A DNA stretch of 64,000 nt from Cristatella mucedo (lineage: Eukaryota > Bryozoa > Phylactolaemata > Cristatellidae): contig WPIO01000010.1 in assembly GCA_009760855.2 (NCBI GenBank), positions 512,501-576,500 on the forward strand, given 5' to 3'. Of this stretch, positions 1-11,683 are shown in pieces. Both the position numbers and the translations under genes were made by a program. The notes beneath the pieces were generated by a model. That model did no database searches. It was not told where the DNA came from and saw only the letters and a program-made list of their open reading frames with translations. Position 1 is the stretch's first letter, and every line of letters starts with the position of its first letter.

Positions 1-173
1 CGGCGGCTGGACACGGTCGTGGCAGCGGCAGGCTTCGCCGACGCCGCGCCAGTCGACTCGGCCAACGCTGCCTCGTACTCGAGCGATGACGACGAAGAGT
101 TCTATGACGTCGAACCGTGGGCTGCCGAATCCGGCGGCGAGTCGGGCGACGCCGTCCCGGCTGCGGCTGTAAG
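1..173 (+). CDS. OSBPL9-like: ORP exon (acidic linker, 5' partial)
   Basis: The frame starting at base 1 encodes a Ser/Asp/Glu-rich linker with [10 protein letters not shown], typical of ORP9/10/11 between the PH and ORD domains. The donor AAG|GTAAGG at 173 leaves two bases of a codon. A second possible donor lies at 168, but only 173 fits the phase of the later exons. Confidence 0.75.
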
Positions 174-3100
174 GTAAGGCTGTAAGCTGCCCCGTAGCGG
201 GCACGGCAGCCCGTATCCGTGGCTGGCCTAAGCGCAGGACAGCCAGCCGGCATGCTAGCTCCCCCCCTCCCCTCGAGTGCTGTCGGGTTTGATTGCAAGT
301 CACGTGATTGTCGGGCAGCGATCGGCTGCGTGAGTCAGCAGGAGGCTGAATCTCGGTGTGCCTGTGGATGGGTGTTGATTATTTGTTATTGCTTCTGTTG
401 AGTTTTTTATGGGCGTGAGCCTCACCCGACGCTGTTGCGTTATTGCATTCAAAACTGGTGGCATGAGCGCTGTGGTTAGCCGCTACCCATGTCCCGTGCG
501 CTTGCTGTAATCTGAACAAGAGGGGTTGAAGGTGCCAGCCACGACGGATTTCTCAGTTTAGGACTCGGATACCTGACTCTGTGTTGGTTTTTTGTGAGTT
601 TCTGCAGATGCATTGATTGAGCTATGAGAGCTTCTACATGTGAACCCGATTGAGCTGTCGGCCATCTTGAAAATAATGTGTCATTACTTTCTGTGACATC
701 AATCTGGGTCACACAGGATATTGGATGCCAGTCTGATCGAAATGGATTCTGTGGCACCTTTTGACCACCCTAACAGAAGCAGTGCTTGTCAACGAGCCCT
801 TAAAGCTGTGGCTATGCTGGCTGGCATATGTCCAGAGAAAAGAAACCCGAGAACTGGAGGCCTCTAGTTCTTACAGAAAACCTCATCAGGTTTACTGTAA
901 GGGGTGTGTACCGGTGGCTGAAGGGAAGGATCTGAGTCGCATCGGCCAGGTTCACAAGATCAGCCGGATAGGGCTACTCATTGGCAGTAGATTGGAGACT
1001 TCTTAGATTGCCCACCAGTTCGGACCAGCCTGAAAAAGCAACATGGATTGCTGCCTTTCATAAACACATTTCATGGGGAGACCAGTCTATGGGACTGCAT
1101 GAGTTCAGTATGCAGGAGTTTATTGATAACGAATGCTACCTCTAGAAAGATGGCGGCTAAATTTTCGATGACTGGCATATGTTAGTATATATACGTGGCA
1201 GCAGATACTTGTCCTTGGATAGCCACTGTTTTTTTTAGATTTGCTGCTAAATGTGAAACTGTACGATCTTAGCACTTTCGCGATCTCTCTTGCTAGTACG
1301 TGAGAGTGAATGTACCAGCCACAGACCGACAGCGAGGCTAGTCTCAACTCTGATCTGGCATACAGTGTACATAGCTGTTTCGATGCTAGTTCGAACTCGA
1401 GACAAGTTTTGGGGTGCCTCGGCTCCGACCATTTGCAAATGTATATGCAGCTTAACTTAGCATTATTTTGCAATTAAGAAGTTAATAAACATACTAATTA
1501 CCGATAGAAAAATAAACTGGCGATCCTGTATGGTTCCTCGTCTACTACTGAATCTTTGTCCTCCGTGAGTTATTGTCAGCTGGCACCCTGTTTGTTTTTT
1601 TATTTGTGCTGGCATCCTTTTATTGATAATTGCTGATGTTGTATTTGGGCAGTATGTCAGCTATCAGTTTGCCATTGCTCGATACTTCTGTCCAAAGAGA
1701 ATTTTGCAAATCAAATTTATTTGACCTCTGGTCTCTCGTCTGGAATGTCGGCCCTACACTGTATTTGTGCTAAAAGTAAGATGGGATTGTCATCCCGAGA
1801 AGCTCTGGCTGCCAGACTCGGAAGCAGCTGATTGTGCACCGCGTGTAGGTTCGTCTTGTCGTTGCCTTCCCTGTGTTGAACAGTGCTGAGTCAAGATAAG
1901 CAATCTATGGATTACAGTTTCTAGAACCACATTCTATGGTGTATCGCATGTATGTTTGTTCTTGGGGTGTCAATAAATATTTTCACTTGCTGAGCCAATC
2001 GTATTATGCCCGGCATCGTAGAAAATCCTCTTATTACCCGGACGGAGTAGCTGTCACCATGCTGTGAGGTTCTTGTGACTGGGTTGTGTATGCTATTGGT
2101 GGGTGTCTGCTTCGTGTGACGTCCCACGTGACCGCCGGCGGTCTTTACGATCTTGCTTATCTGGCCAGGCAAAAAGGCCACAAGCTTCTGTTTTGTCTCT
2201 TCGGCTGTATCACATACAGAGAAATCTTAGTTTTACTGGAAAGGTTGGCTACTAGTGTATGCCGAACTGCCAGTTGTAGCTCCATAGTCGTTCTACAGGG
2301 TTCGAATCAGGTGACTGGCTGGGCCACTGCACCAGCACCAAACGTAGATTTGTCAAAAAAGGGTAATTTTCTCCAGTTGTTGGTAAGCAAGTTAGATTTC
2401 AAATCTAAAATACTCTGCTTAGGGACCATTATCTTTGTGTGCAATATTACAAGGCCAAGTACACTGTAAGGCCTGTCCAGAATTTTTTTTTGACGAATGC
2501 GTGTTTGGTGCTGATGTAGTGAGCCAGCCAGTCGCCTAATTTGAACCTAATAGAACAGCTATGAAGCTACACCGACTGGTGGTTGAGACCGGATGTTTGG
2601 CTTACACTGGTAGCCAACCTTTCCAGTAAAACTAAGATTTCTCTGTATGTGATACAGCCGAAGAGACAAAAAACAAATCCTAGCTGCTTAAACAGCCTCT
2701 TTTTGTACGGCGACAGAAGAGCCTTTACGGCTATCACCACCGCTTGCAGTGGCGATAAAGAATCGCACACCGCAGGATTCGAACCCACAACCTCGGGACC
2801 GAGGTCGTGAAAGCAACCGCCTTACCTAGTATGGCATCACGGCTCACCGTGCAGAAGCTTGTGGCCTCTTTGCCTGGCCAGATAAGAAAGATCGTAAAGA
2901 TTGCCAGTGGGGTGAGAACACTCTAAGCAGATACACACCAACAGCATACCTGTTTGTTCCTGGACTGTCAATAAATATCTAAACATGCTGCGTGTAATTT
3001 TATTATGCCTGGCATCGTAGAGAATCCTCTTGTTATCTGATCGGAGTAGCAACTACAGTTGCGGTCATACTCATAGGATTCTTTTGCTATTTAGTGTTTA

Positions 3101-6100
3101 GTGTGTCTGTCTGTCTGTTTGTGTGTGTGCTACTGCAGTGCATAGGTCGTTTCGTTACTGAATAAAATTATTTTAATTGCCAGGCAGTATGTATAAGTTA
3201 TTTGTAGCCGACAAACGCAGTTCGAGTTAAGTCCTTCTGCAAGCCATCAATCTGGCTTACTTTCTGATTCCGGGGCCAATTTCGGATCTCTGCTGGCTGG
3301 CAAGCCGAATCGAATGCACTCGTGCTGACTCGTCCTATCTTCACCCGGTGCTGAGACTCAGCTGATGCTTCGAAATCTAGATCCCATTACTCACTGTGAT
3401 CGCCGGTGTATGGCATTCTTGTGTAAGACAAAAACGGCATAACGGAGCTGTTTCTCGCCACTGATGCCACGTGCTGCACTCTTAGTCGTTACCCTGGACA
3501 TTGCCCACCCGGTGCGTCGGTCACCATCCTGGCTGCCAAGCTGACATTTCCAATCGAGGCTAGAGACTAGTCATCGAGCTCCGCTTCTTTGCTCAGAAGA
3601 GCCCACTCAGAAGAGCTACTAAAACGTTGCGTCGCCCAAACCACTGTTGGAAGGAACGCCGCTGCAGCTTTTGGGAAATGCACGATGCTGCGAACCTCTG
3701 TTGGATGCATCCCGGCGATGCTGCCACTGCCCTGCAGCATGCAGGACGAGCCCGGCTGTAGCCGTCGAGCCACACGCCATGCCACTGCTTCAGTTCCTGT
3801 TCAAGGTTAAGTGGTCCAAGCTCGGTCGCCGGCTGGGAGGCAGGCGCTGCTCGTCCTGCCAAAGGTTAGCAGCGCTCCACAGAAGTGGCCTCGTTCCAAC
3901 CGGCCGCTCTGCTCGGCCGGTTCGATGCAGCAGACTTGCGACGGTGGCAGCGCGCCGAGCCTGCCCAGCAGCCCTTGTCTCCGTATCCCAGCAGCCCTTG
4001 GCAATCCCGTGGTTCCGTATCTGCTCAGTCTTGCCGTTGCTCTTCAGCTTGCCGTCGAGAGGCGTGCATGACAAGGAGAGCAGCGCTGACTCAGGTGGCG
4101 GTGCCGAGAGCTGTCGCCAGCACGCCAGACGGGGCGGGAGCGCCCGCGACAGAGCGAGCAGCGTCCTGCAGCAGCAGCAGCAGCCCGACGAGGCAGCTTC
4201 CTCTGCAGCTGCTGCGCCTGAGGAGGCAACAGCTGCTGCAGCGGCAGCGGCGCCGTGCAACCAGCAGCTCAGCCAGCCGGCAGACCGCGTGAGCAGTGCC
4301 GAACTGTACCACGACTCGCAGGAGAACCAGCAGCAGCAGCCACTGCTGCTCTGTTCTCTGCCAGCAACGCCTGCCGACTCGCCACTGCTGCCACCGCCGG
4401 CAGCAGCTGCCAAAGCACCACAGCAGCAGCCTCGGCAGCTGTCCACTGGCTGCCGGTCGAACGGCGTTGATCTCCAGCACACGGACGGAATGAACAGCGG
4501 CCATGCGAGGTTACCTTTACTTTGAGCCGTTGCCAAAAATGCGCACACCTGGCCGTGACACGGCAGCAGTTTTCAAGCTGAGCCGTAAACCACTGCTTAG
4601 TAAGAAAATTGAAGAGAGGCGTATGCGTGAGGCTGTGCTGTGAGATAGCTGCACTTCGGTTGCTTCGGCCACATTCAGCAGCAGATGCATTAAAGAATTA
4701 GTTATACCAGTGTCCACAGAGTCACGCCTGTAAGCATTGTGACTGCAGCGATTGACGCGTCAGCCTTCGCCAAGGCACTCTTAGTCTTTCGGAAAGAGCA
4801 AAAGAATCGGATCATTCAATGTCTCTTCGTGGTCTATAGTGCACTATTTGCTGCCGATTGTGAGCCGTTTGCTGATGCTGTGGTCTACTGTCGTCCTCCT
4901 GTTACCCCATACCCTGCGATGAACAGGGGATCAGGTAGCATCGGGGGGGGGGGGGGGAGCAGCAAATGGGTCCAAAATGGGACCGATACAATCCCCAATT
5001 GCATGAGATCTGTCACTGTTTAAAATTCGAACGCAATCGGGAGTGTTATGCGATTGGGGATTACTGCCAAACTATATATACTGACAATGTCTCATGATTC
5101 ATTCTAGAATTGTCAACGTAGTACGAGAGGTTATGCAAAGACATAAAATATTCAATCGCCTACAATAGCCACTTCAATTTTCAGAACCTAATGGTACGGT
5201 GCGTGCTGCATGCGTGCGTTTGCCTGCCTGTCTGTGTTTATCTGTCTGTGTGCCTGTATGAATGTCAATTACCGAAAAAAATTAAGGTCTGTGAACTCAG
5301 CAGCCTCATTCATTTGTGTAATGGCAGAAGAGCAGTAGTTACTTTCACCCAGCTTTCGTGCTGGCAATAATGGATTGTCTGCAGCATAACTTAAACCAGC
5401 CACCTGGGTTGTAATGTGCAAGCACCTTACACCACTTAGCTTGCGAGCCTTAAGAGTGTGCCCCAACTTCATGCCGGTAATTGGGTATATGCCGTTAGTA
5501 GTTGTATGATAAATGATTATTTGTAGCTGACAATAGTTCGTGTTGAATTTGCAAAACCTACCGTCAGACTTTGTCGAGCTTGCTGGCGTGGGTGCCGACG
5601 GGGGGGGGGGAGGGGTTTATGTGTGCCTACTGCCTGTGGCATGTATGCCTCATAGCGTGCGCCCGTGATTCGTCGGTGGAGCAAAGCGTTTTCACAGGCC
5701 TGTGTATGGCACCACCGTGCCTCACTCAGATCGCCTCTTTGTTACGCGCTTTAGGTCTCTTCCTTCATCGGACTCGGCCGTGAGAAATGCTGCTTCCGCC
5801 GACAGTTCAGCAAGCGGTCAGCAAGCGCCCAAGGTGATCGCTTCGGCCGATGACTGCTACGATGGTGAGTCGTCTCTTGCGGCCATCTATGTGTGCTCTC
5901 CCTTTGCGCGCATTCACTCCCGCTCGCCCATCATCGAGCGCTACCTGCAGAGCCTTTGCTCTCTGGGGTAGAAGCAGGGGGTGGAGGCAGGAAGAGGAAG
6001 GCAGATCTAGGAAGAAGGAAGATCTAGTGGCTGCAGCTCTGCTGCAGCCACTAGATCTCAGATCTGAAGAGATCTAGAGACCAGCTCGCTGCCGCGGCCC

Positions 6101-9100
6101 CTCGCTCGGCACAGCCAGCGGTGCAGCCAGTGTCATGGCTGGCACGGACGGGCCAGCTCTGCCCGGCCCGATCGCGAGCGATCGTAGCACCGTAGTCCCG
6201 TGCCGCGCAGAGCTGTACGACGACGGGGACTCGGAGGAACTCGAGTCGCTGGACCAGTACGGCAGCGTGATCAAGCACCTGCTGGGTCAGGTGCGCATCG
6301 GCATGGACCTCACCAAGATCGTGCTGCCCACGTTCATCCTCGAGCGGCGCTCACTGCTCGAGATGTTCGCCGACTTCTTTGCCCATCCGGATCTCTTCAT
6401 ACGGTACTTGTTGCGCACTTGCCTCAGGAGTCGGCGGTGCTGTGTTCGACTGAGGCGACACCTCAGCGTCTTCGCGATTGTTTCACTGCGAGCAGCACAA
6501 GCTTCTCGGTGCCCGGCTTAGGCGCCGATATATATATGCATTGGCAAGCTATTGCAAAACTTATCCGACCGAAATCAGAAGTACACTAGTGCTATGTAGT
6601 ACGAGCAGAGATCGACTCGCATTTTAAATCTCACCCTGAACCGTGAAATATTGGCCGAGTTATGAAAACTACAAGGCAAAAAGCTACACTGTAAATGAAG
6701 CAGTATAAAAGTCACACGCATGCAACTCAACAAGCTTCACACATGTACCTCGATGTACCAAGGTTCGGGATGCAATGCGCATATGGTGCTGATCGGTTAA
6801 AATTTTTACTTGTAGATATGTTGCTATCGGTTAACTTCCTGGTTAGGTATGGTTTGCATAATCATTTCATTCTTGTTTGTGGAAGTTGTCAGAACTTTGG
6901 ATGTCATTTCTGACATGTTAATTTTTTTGAAAGATACCCTAAACAAATATTATAATGCTTGACCAATTGTGTAAGTAGTTTCTTGACATTGCACCAAAGG
7001 TAGAAGACTCTCGAATTAGCCTTTTTGCCGATGATTGTGCCTGTGCACAGTGATGCTGGAGAGACCACTGCAGTGGATTAAATAAATAAATAATAAATAC
7101 TAGCTGATTTAACAGCCTCTTTTTGTATAGCGACAGAAGAACCTTTACGGCTATCACCACCTCTTGCAGTGGCGATAAAGGATCGCCTGCCACAGGATTC
7201 GAACCCACGACCTCGGGGCCGTGGTCGTGAAAAGCAACCGCCTTACCTAGTGAGCCATTACGACTCATCGATTGGCACTTGTGTAACTCGTTTCCATCGC
7301 TGCAAGTAGATAGCACCGCCTGGTGTCTGTGAAGCTAAGCAGTGCTCGAGCCGCCACTGGCTTCTCACTGCTGCCATGCGCTGCGTGCATTGCTCAGGGC
7401 GGCGGCATGCAAGACAGCGGAGGAGCGGATAGTCGAGGTGACCCGCTGGTACCTCTCAGCTTTCCATGCCGGCCGGCGCAGCGAGGTGGCCAAGAAGCCT
7501 TACAATCCGATTCTCGGCGAGAGCTTCTCCTGCTGCTGGGACGTGCCGGGCAGTAACACCACAGCAGCGGCGGCTGCCAGCCAGCTGCCGCAGCCAGCTG
7601 CCTACGTCAGTCTTCCTGGCGAAGGACCCGTGCCGTGGGCAGCAAAGGACAATCTGTGCTTCATTGCCGAGCAAGTGTCCCATCACCCACCGAGTGAGCA
7701 TCATCACCCACCCACACCGCCATCCCCTCTCCTGGTACTGGGGAGAGGGCACTAGCAGAGGAGGACCCGCTGCTGCTGCTGCTGCGCAGCGGCGGCGGCT
7801 GCAGCTCCTTCTCGGTGCACGCTCTAGCCTGAGCCGCTGCAGCAGCTGCTGCTGATGCTACACTGCCTCGGTGCGCCGCCAATGCTTGTGCCTCGGCGGC
7901 TTTCCAGTTTCGGCTTTCTACGTGGAGCACTCGGGCAGTCGCGTGTCACTGGACGGCTACATATGGACGAAATCCAAGTTCCTCGGCCTGTCCATTGGCG
8001 TGCACATGATCGGCCAGGCCGTGCTCTCGCTTCACGACTTCGACGAGGAGTACGCCATTACGTTTCCCAGTGGTTACGGCAGGTAACTGACACGTGAGCG
8101 CAGCTGGGCCGCCGATCGCCGCTTAGGACACAGCTGCGGCCGCCGATCGCCGGGAAACGATCGGCGAGAATCAAGCGCATAGCGGCCAACCGACCCCGAT
8201 GCTGAGTTAGTTCGAGCCTTTCTGGAATTAGCCATTTCGCTCGTGCCCCAGCCATTTTACTGCTAATGGTGGTTGCTGTGCTCAGGAACATTAGCCTAGC
8301 TAGACTTTGTAGTAGTTGCAGTCGTCAGCATTCCTTTTTGCCCGCTGTGACTGCGGTCTGCTTGACCGCTGAAGCCCAACATTCGTTTGCTTGCTGTATT
8401 AATCTCTCTGCCGGTGCTGATGCGATTCGAGACAGACCTCTGACCTCCCCCATCCCATCCCTATACCGTTGCCAGTGACCGTTCGCAGCGGCAGCTGCCG
8501 CTTCACTGAGCATCTGCGATCACCTTTTACCCAGATCGATACTCACCGTTCCTTGGGTTGAGCTTGGTGGCAAGTGCACGATAACGTGCGAGAAGACAGG
8601 CTACAACAGCGTGGTCGAGTTCTTGACCAAGCCGTTTTACGGCGGGAAGAAGAACCAAATCAAAGGAGCCGTGTACAACCCCGGCAAGAAGGTCATCCTC
8701 GAGCTGTCCGGCGAGTGGAACGGGGTCATGTTCAGTCAGAACCCGGCCAAGGTAGGGTCGCTACTACCGTAGCACCGCAGGCGTGGGCTAGCCCACCTCG
8801 CTTCGCTGCCTGCGAGCCTGCTTTCTGCCGAGTCCGATCCGCAGGCAGAGAGGAGAGGTTCTTCCTGACCAGCCCCCCACCCAGTCAGGCACGGCTGCCC
8901 AGGTGCTCGGGCTTTCCAGTTGAAGCAGAGGTCGGGGGGGGGGGCTGCCCAGCAGCGTGACTCCCCCTCGGAAGAGAGACCATGGTCGATGTGTCGGTCT
9001 GCTTCATTCTGCTCTGCTCATGCTTTGGTAGGCTAAGACCCTAGCTCTCTGGCGCTTAAATTTTTAAAGTTTTTGCCTCACTCTATTCTTACCAATTTGC

Positions 9101-10666
9101 AATTCTTTAGTAATTTTAGTGTTGCCAAGTCTCACTTGGTGCAACGACCGCAGCTGGCATCTGCGGCAGTGCGCGGTGGCGCAACTAGTGCTGCTTCGGC
9201 TGCACAGGGAGCAAGCAGTGTGCAGTGGTAGGCTTCTGCATCTTAGGCGCCGGCCGAGTTGTCCCCACATGCAGCATTAAGCCTCGGCGCCGAACCGTCT
9301 ATGACTGCCACACTCCTTGTATCTTAATGAGTGGGAGTGATAAAGTGCTTGCACTTAACGAACCAGGTCACTGGTTCAGGTCCTGCAGCCGGCAATCCTT
9401 TGTTATCCAATGCAAGTCGTTGTGATAGCTGCTCAGGCTCGTCTGCCACCACCATCATATAATGGAGCCTGATTTGCAATTGGCCCTTATTTATTTATCT
9501 TCCTTTGGTGCTGATCCGTGCCGCCAGACCCGCTACAGCCGCCTGCCCTGCATGCGCCTCGGAAGCAGGCCTGCGATAGGCTGTTGAGCAACGATGGTGA
9601 GCCCTCCTCCTCCTATTAAGCCCCCGAGCATGCGAGTAAGCCCCGAGCATGCGAGCAGCGGCAGCAAGTAGGGCGAGCGGAAATGATTGACTGAGACGCT
9701 GTAACGATTGATTTGCACGACGTGCAGTGCCCACTTTATGCAATGCGATCCGTGATGCGCTCCAGCATAGCTGCTGGAAAGTTCTGCTGCTGCCGACGTG
9801 TTTGCTGCTGAGTTTTATCGGGCTCGAAAGTTGAGCGTCTTGAGATTGGGGCGTTAGAGCGTTAGATTATTAACGTTCGCACCACTCCAGTGTCGACGCA
9901 GCGCAAGTAGGTCATCGAGAAGGAATGACTGACTAGCGTACTCCATGGCAGCCAGAATAATTCATGTCACTGTTGTAGGCCGTTTCTGTCTTGCGTTGTG
10001 CTTGAGCTCAGGGCGAACAGTGGCCGCGAAAACCACTGCGTTTGTCGGCGCCGCATCAGCGAGTCTGGCTCGCGCTGGCGGGCGCGGCGACGGCTTACGT
10101 GGCCGATGAGTGTAGGCAAGTTTGCGCATGTTCGCAGCAGAAAAGCGACAGGTTCGTCGACACCAAGACCTTGCCAATCATCAAGAAGAAAGTGAAGCCT
10201 CTGCAGCAGCAGGGCGAGTTCGAGTCGAGGAGGCTTTGGCGCGACGTCACGTACTATCTGAAGACGAAAAACGTGGCGGAAGCTACTCGCTACAAGCAGC
10301 AACTCGAACAGCAGCAGCGCCAGGCGGCCAAGGAGAGGCTCGACAGAGGAGAGAAGTGGAGAACCAAGGTACCGCGGCAGGCGCACCCAGGAGCCAGCTT
10401 GCCTGCAGCAGGTGCATTCAGGCAGCTCAGGCAGCTCTATACCGACCGGGTCCACGTGTCGGCGTCGGTGCTTGGGGACAGCTGGCCGATTTCTCTGCTT
10501 CTTGATGCCTCGACGATTCGCCCATTTTGCAGAGCCAATATTTGATTTATAAATAGAGAATCATACTTGCAGAAATTCATTTATCTCGGTCGAGTCGAGT
10601 CTGGAACTTATTGACCGCGATAAACAAGGGATGACTGCATTGGAACGACCCCTACCAAAGCGTTGA
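1..10666 (+). CDS. OSBPL9-like: ORP9/10/11-type oxysterol-binding protein-related gene (5' partial, multi-exon)
   Basis: Proposed exons: 1-173, 4048-4509 (tentative), 5755-5864, 6115-6403, 7398-7693, 7908-8082, 8535-8751, 10141-10368 and 10595-10666 (tentative). All junctions keep frame, giving 2,022 nt in the window (673 codons plus stop). ORPs are cytosolic lipid-transfer proteins working at membrane contact sites; the ORD domain carries sterol or PS/PI4P. Visible here are the acidic linker ([10 protein letters not shown]), the start of the ORD ([20 protein letters not shown]), EQVSHHPP, the TKPFYGGKK and GEWNGVM blocks, and the C-terminal LPIIKKKV and SRRLW blocks. The acidic EFYD/ELYDD linker and the C-terminal part point to the ORP9/10/11 branch; which member is uncertain. 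The N-terminal PH domain is outside the window. The gene converges on NUP155, with about 0.9 kb between the two stop codons. Confidence 0.88.
1960..3060. repeat. Composite direct and inverted repeat pair
   Basis: About 1968-2050 and 2965-3060 match as direct repeats, sharing GTCAATAAATAT and GGCATCGTAGA. In between, about 2146-2270 matches the reverse complement of about 2595-2670 plus 2848-2895, sharing CTGGCCAGGCAAA. The second inverted arm is split by a SINE inserted at about 2672-2847. The source family was not recognised. Confidence 0.6.
2672..2847 (-). mobile_element. tRNA-derived SINE (family 1)
   Basis: Read on the minus strand it has a tRNA-like head with a B-box GGTTCGAATCC, then a conserved body (CGCCACTGCAAGCGGTGG) and an AT-rich tail. 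It interrupts one arm of the surrounding inverted repeat, so it is the younger insertion. Confidence 0.75.
4048..4509 (+). CDS. OSBPL9-like: Tentative ORP exon, Gln/Ala-rich linker
   Basis: A strong pyrimidine-rich acceptor (GTTGCTCTTCAG) precedes 4048. The frame that continues from the 173 donor stays open to a GTTACC donor after 4509, and its phase (2) matches the next exon at 5755. The product is rich in Ser, Ala and poly-Gln, with [10 protein letters not shown] resembling the second acidic ELYD patch of ORP9 linkers. An alternative donor GTGAGC after 4288 would break the phase. CAG repeats keep several frames open on both strands, so coding status is only inferred. Confidence 0.45.
4940..4958 (+). 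repeat. Poly-G tract
   Basis: A run of about 12 guanines follows ATCGG in the ORP intron. Similar G or C runs occur at about 5600, 8936, 17560, 17660 and 39667. Confidence 0.8.
5755..5864 (+). CDS. OSBPL9-like: ORP exon (Ser/Ala-rich linker)
   Basis: Acceptor CGCTTTAG precedes 5755 and donor GATG|GTGAGT follows 5864. It encodes a low-complexity Ser/Ala linker ending SADDCYDG. The entering phase fits the upstream exon and the leaving phase fits 6115. Confidence 0.6.
6020..6058. repeat. Perfect 18-bp palindrome, 3-nt loop
   Basis: The arms 6020-6037 and 6041-6058 are exact reverse complements around the loop TCT, with AGATCTAGTGG at the outer end. It lies in the ORP intron just before the ORD-start exon. 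Confidence 0.9.
6115..6403 (+). CDS. OSBPL9-like: ORP exon, start of ORD lipid-binding domain
   Basis: It encodes the diagnostic block ELYDD...[14 protein letters not shown] followed by [14 protein letters not shown] and the HPDLF motif. In ORPs this helix and lid region begins the ORD barrel. The donor is ACG|GTACTT after 6403. The 5' edge may be 6115 or 6127, since both acceptors keep the frame. Confidence 0.85.
7078..7267 (-). mobile_element. tRNA-derived SINE (family 1)
   Basis: This minus-strand copy has the tRNA-like B-box, the conserved body and a TTTA-repeat tail at 7078-7095. It lies in the ORP intron between 6403 and 7398. Confidence 0.8.
7398..7693 (+). CDS. OSBPL9-like: ORP exon with EQVSHHPP signature
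   Basis: It encodes [21 protein letters not shown] and, at the end, the OSBP family fingerprint EQVSHHPP, whose His pair contacts PI4P phosphate in studied ORPs. Acceptor TTGCTCAG precedes 7398; donor A|GTGAGC follows 7693. A Gly/Ala-rich insert separates the two conserved blocks. Confidence 0.9.
7908..8082 (+). CDS. OSBPL9-like: ORP exon, ORD core
   Basis: It continues directly from the HHPP signature with [11 protein letters not shown], then [15 protein letters not shown] and FPSGYGR. Acceptor GGCTTTCCAG and donor AG|GTAACT join the neighbouring exons in frame. Confidence 0.9.
8535..8751 (+). CDS. OSBPL9-like: ORP exon, ORD beta-barrel
   Basis: It encodes [22 protein letters not shown] and SGEWNGVMF, all conserved in the ORP9 group. 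Acceptor TTTTACCCAG precedes 8535; donor AAG|GTAGGG follows 8751. Confidence 0.9.
9325..9500 (+). mobile_element. Diverged tRNA-derived SINE (family 1)
   Basis: The body GGCAATCC...TGTGATAGCTG...AGGCTCGTCTG and the terminal TTATTTATTTAT match the SINE copies elsewhere, but with many substitutions and a damaged tRNA-like head. Confidence 0.6.
10141..10368 (+). CDS. OSBPL9-like: ORP exon, ORD C-terminal region
   Basis: It encodes [17 protein letters not shown], the [14 protein letters not shown] block and a charged helix with [14 protein letters not shown], matching the end of ORP9/10/11 proteins. The start may be 10138 or 10141, since GCAGCAG offers two acceptors. The donor is AAG|GTACCG. Confidence 0.88.
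10595..10666 (+). CDS. OSBPL9-like: Tentative last ORP exon
   Basis: An in-frame open stretch after a pyrimidine-rich CGGTCGAG acceptor ends LERPLPKR then TGA, loosely matching the PLLKR terminus of ORP9. The splice phase (0) agrees. Conservation is short, so this is an inference. Confidence 0.4.
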   Translation, partial: SSLELIDRDKQGMTALERPLPKR

Positions 10667-10906
10667 GGCCTGCCTGCATGTCAAACAGCCTGAGTCGTCA
10701 TGCAATGGGGCAGCTGTACTTGTGCATTTCGTTCTTACCTCATATCTGCAGGGTCTTGTGACCATCACTAGCCAATGCATCGTTGGTAGCGCTTCGCGCT
10801 CGAAGGCAATGTCCCCGCCCCTTGTTGGCACCCTGTTCGCGATTGCAACGTTGAGGAGGTTCATGTGGCTGGTACCGAGGTTCGGTCGGTGTTGCCGGAT
10901 TAAAGG

Positions 10907-10956
<50 letters not shown>

Positions 10957-11541
10957 TGCTACGGAAAAATGGGAAGCGCTAATGCTGTCGGTCGTCGTTT
11001 GCAGTTGTTCCAAGAAGTTGGAGAGCACTGGGTATACACAAATCCTTTATTAAAGCGATTAAGGAAGGTCGAGTGACCGTACGCCAAAAGCAACAACCCT
11101 GTCGACCGGATTGCTCAACGCCACCGACCAGCTGGGCTCACCTCGACTCGGCCGTGGCTCGTGCCCTCGGCAACTGCATACACAGAATTTGACTGAGGCC
11201 AAAAGCTAAGCCGACGACGTGCCACTCGGACGCGCTGCACCCGGGCGTTATCATTACCCTGCTGACATGCAGGGGCGGCGGCGGCCATGGCGTGTCGCAG
11301 GTGTCGCCTCCTCTGTCGCACGAGTCCCCACAGCCGCCTGCAGTGGCTGCCTGGCACGTAAGCAGCAGCGTGCTGCTACTGCTTCCGTGGATTCGGTGCC
11401 TCCATCACATTCCGCAATCTGCTGCTGGCTACAGCCACAGCACTTGCATCGAGTGCGACATCGAGTATCGACACGGGGCAACCAGTCAACAAGGGCTGAA
11501 GCTGCCACTTCCGGCTGGGCTGCCAGCCATCCAGGCACGGG
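10667..11541. other. Intergenic gap between convergent ORP and NUP155
   Basis: This is the space between the two stop codons. It holds a long (TA)n tract at 10909-10951. A TTTATT at 11046-11051 reads AATAAA on the minus strand, a possible NUP155 polyadenylation signal. No gene was seen. Confidence 0.55.
10909..10951. repeat. (TA)n microsatellite
   Basis: About 21 TA units in the intergenic gap after the ORP gene. Confidence 0.95.
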
Positions 11542-11683
11542 TCAGACTAGCCTGGCCAGCCTTGCCTGCACGTCCTTGAAGCCGGTCACTAGGCGCTTGA
11601 CGGCGCTGTCTCCGAGCGGAGATGACTGCAGCTCGACAAGGTAGCGTGACACGGCGTCCTGACTGAATGCAGAAAACTTGTGC
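11542..11683 (-). CDS. NUP155: NUP155 exon 34 (last)
   Basis: It encodes [12 protein letters not shown] and [11 protein letters not shown] followed by TAG, the conserved NUP155 C-terminus. The acceptor is TGCTCGTTTCAG. Confidence 0.9.

Larger units (their letters stand above)
174..4047 (+). other. Large ORP intron with repeats, no gene recognised
   Basis: No coding sequence is supported between the acidic-linker exon and the next candidate exon. The intron contains a composite direct/inverted repeat at about 1960-3060, interrupted by a minus-strand SINE. Short open frames here look like chance ORFs. Confidence 0.5.

Noticed and set aside
3647-4548. Long ORFs on both strands (292 and 252 codons)
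   Set aside because: CAG/CTG-rich composition keeps all frames open. Only the part fitting ORP splice phases (4048-4509) was kept, as tentative.
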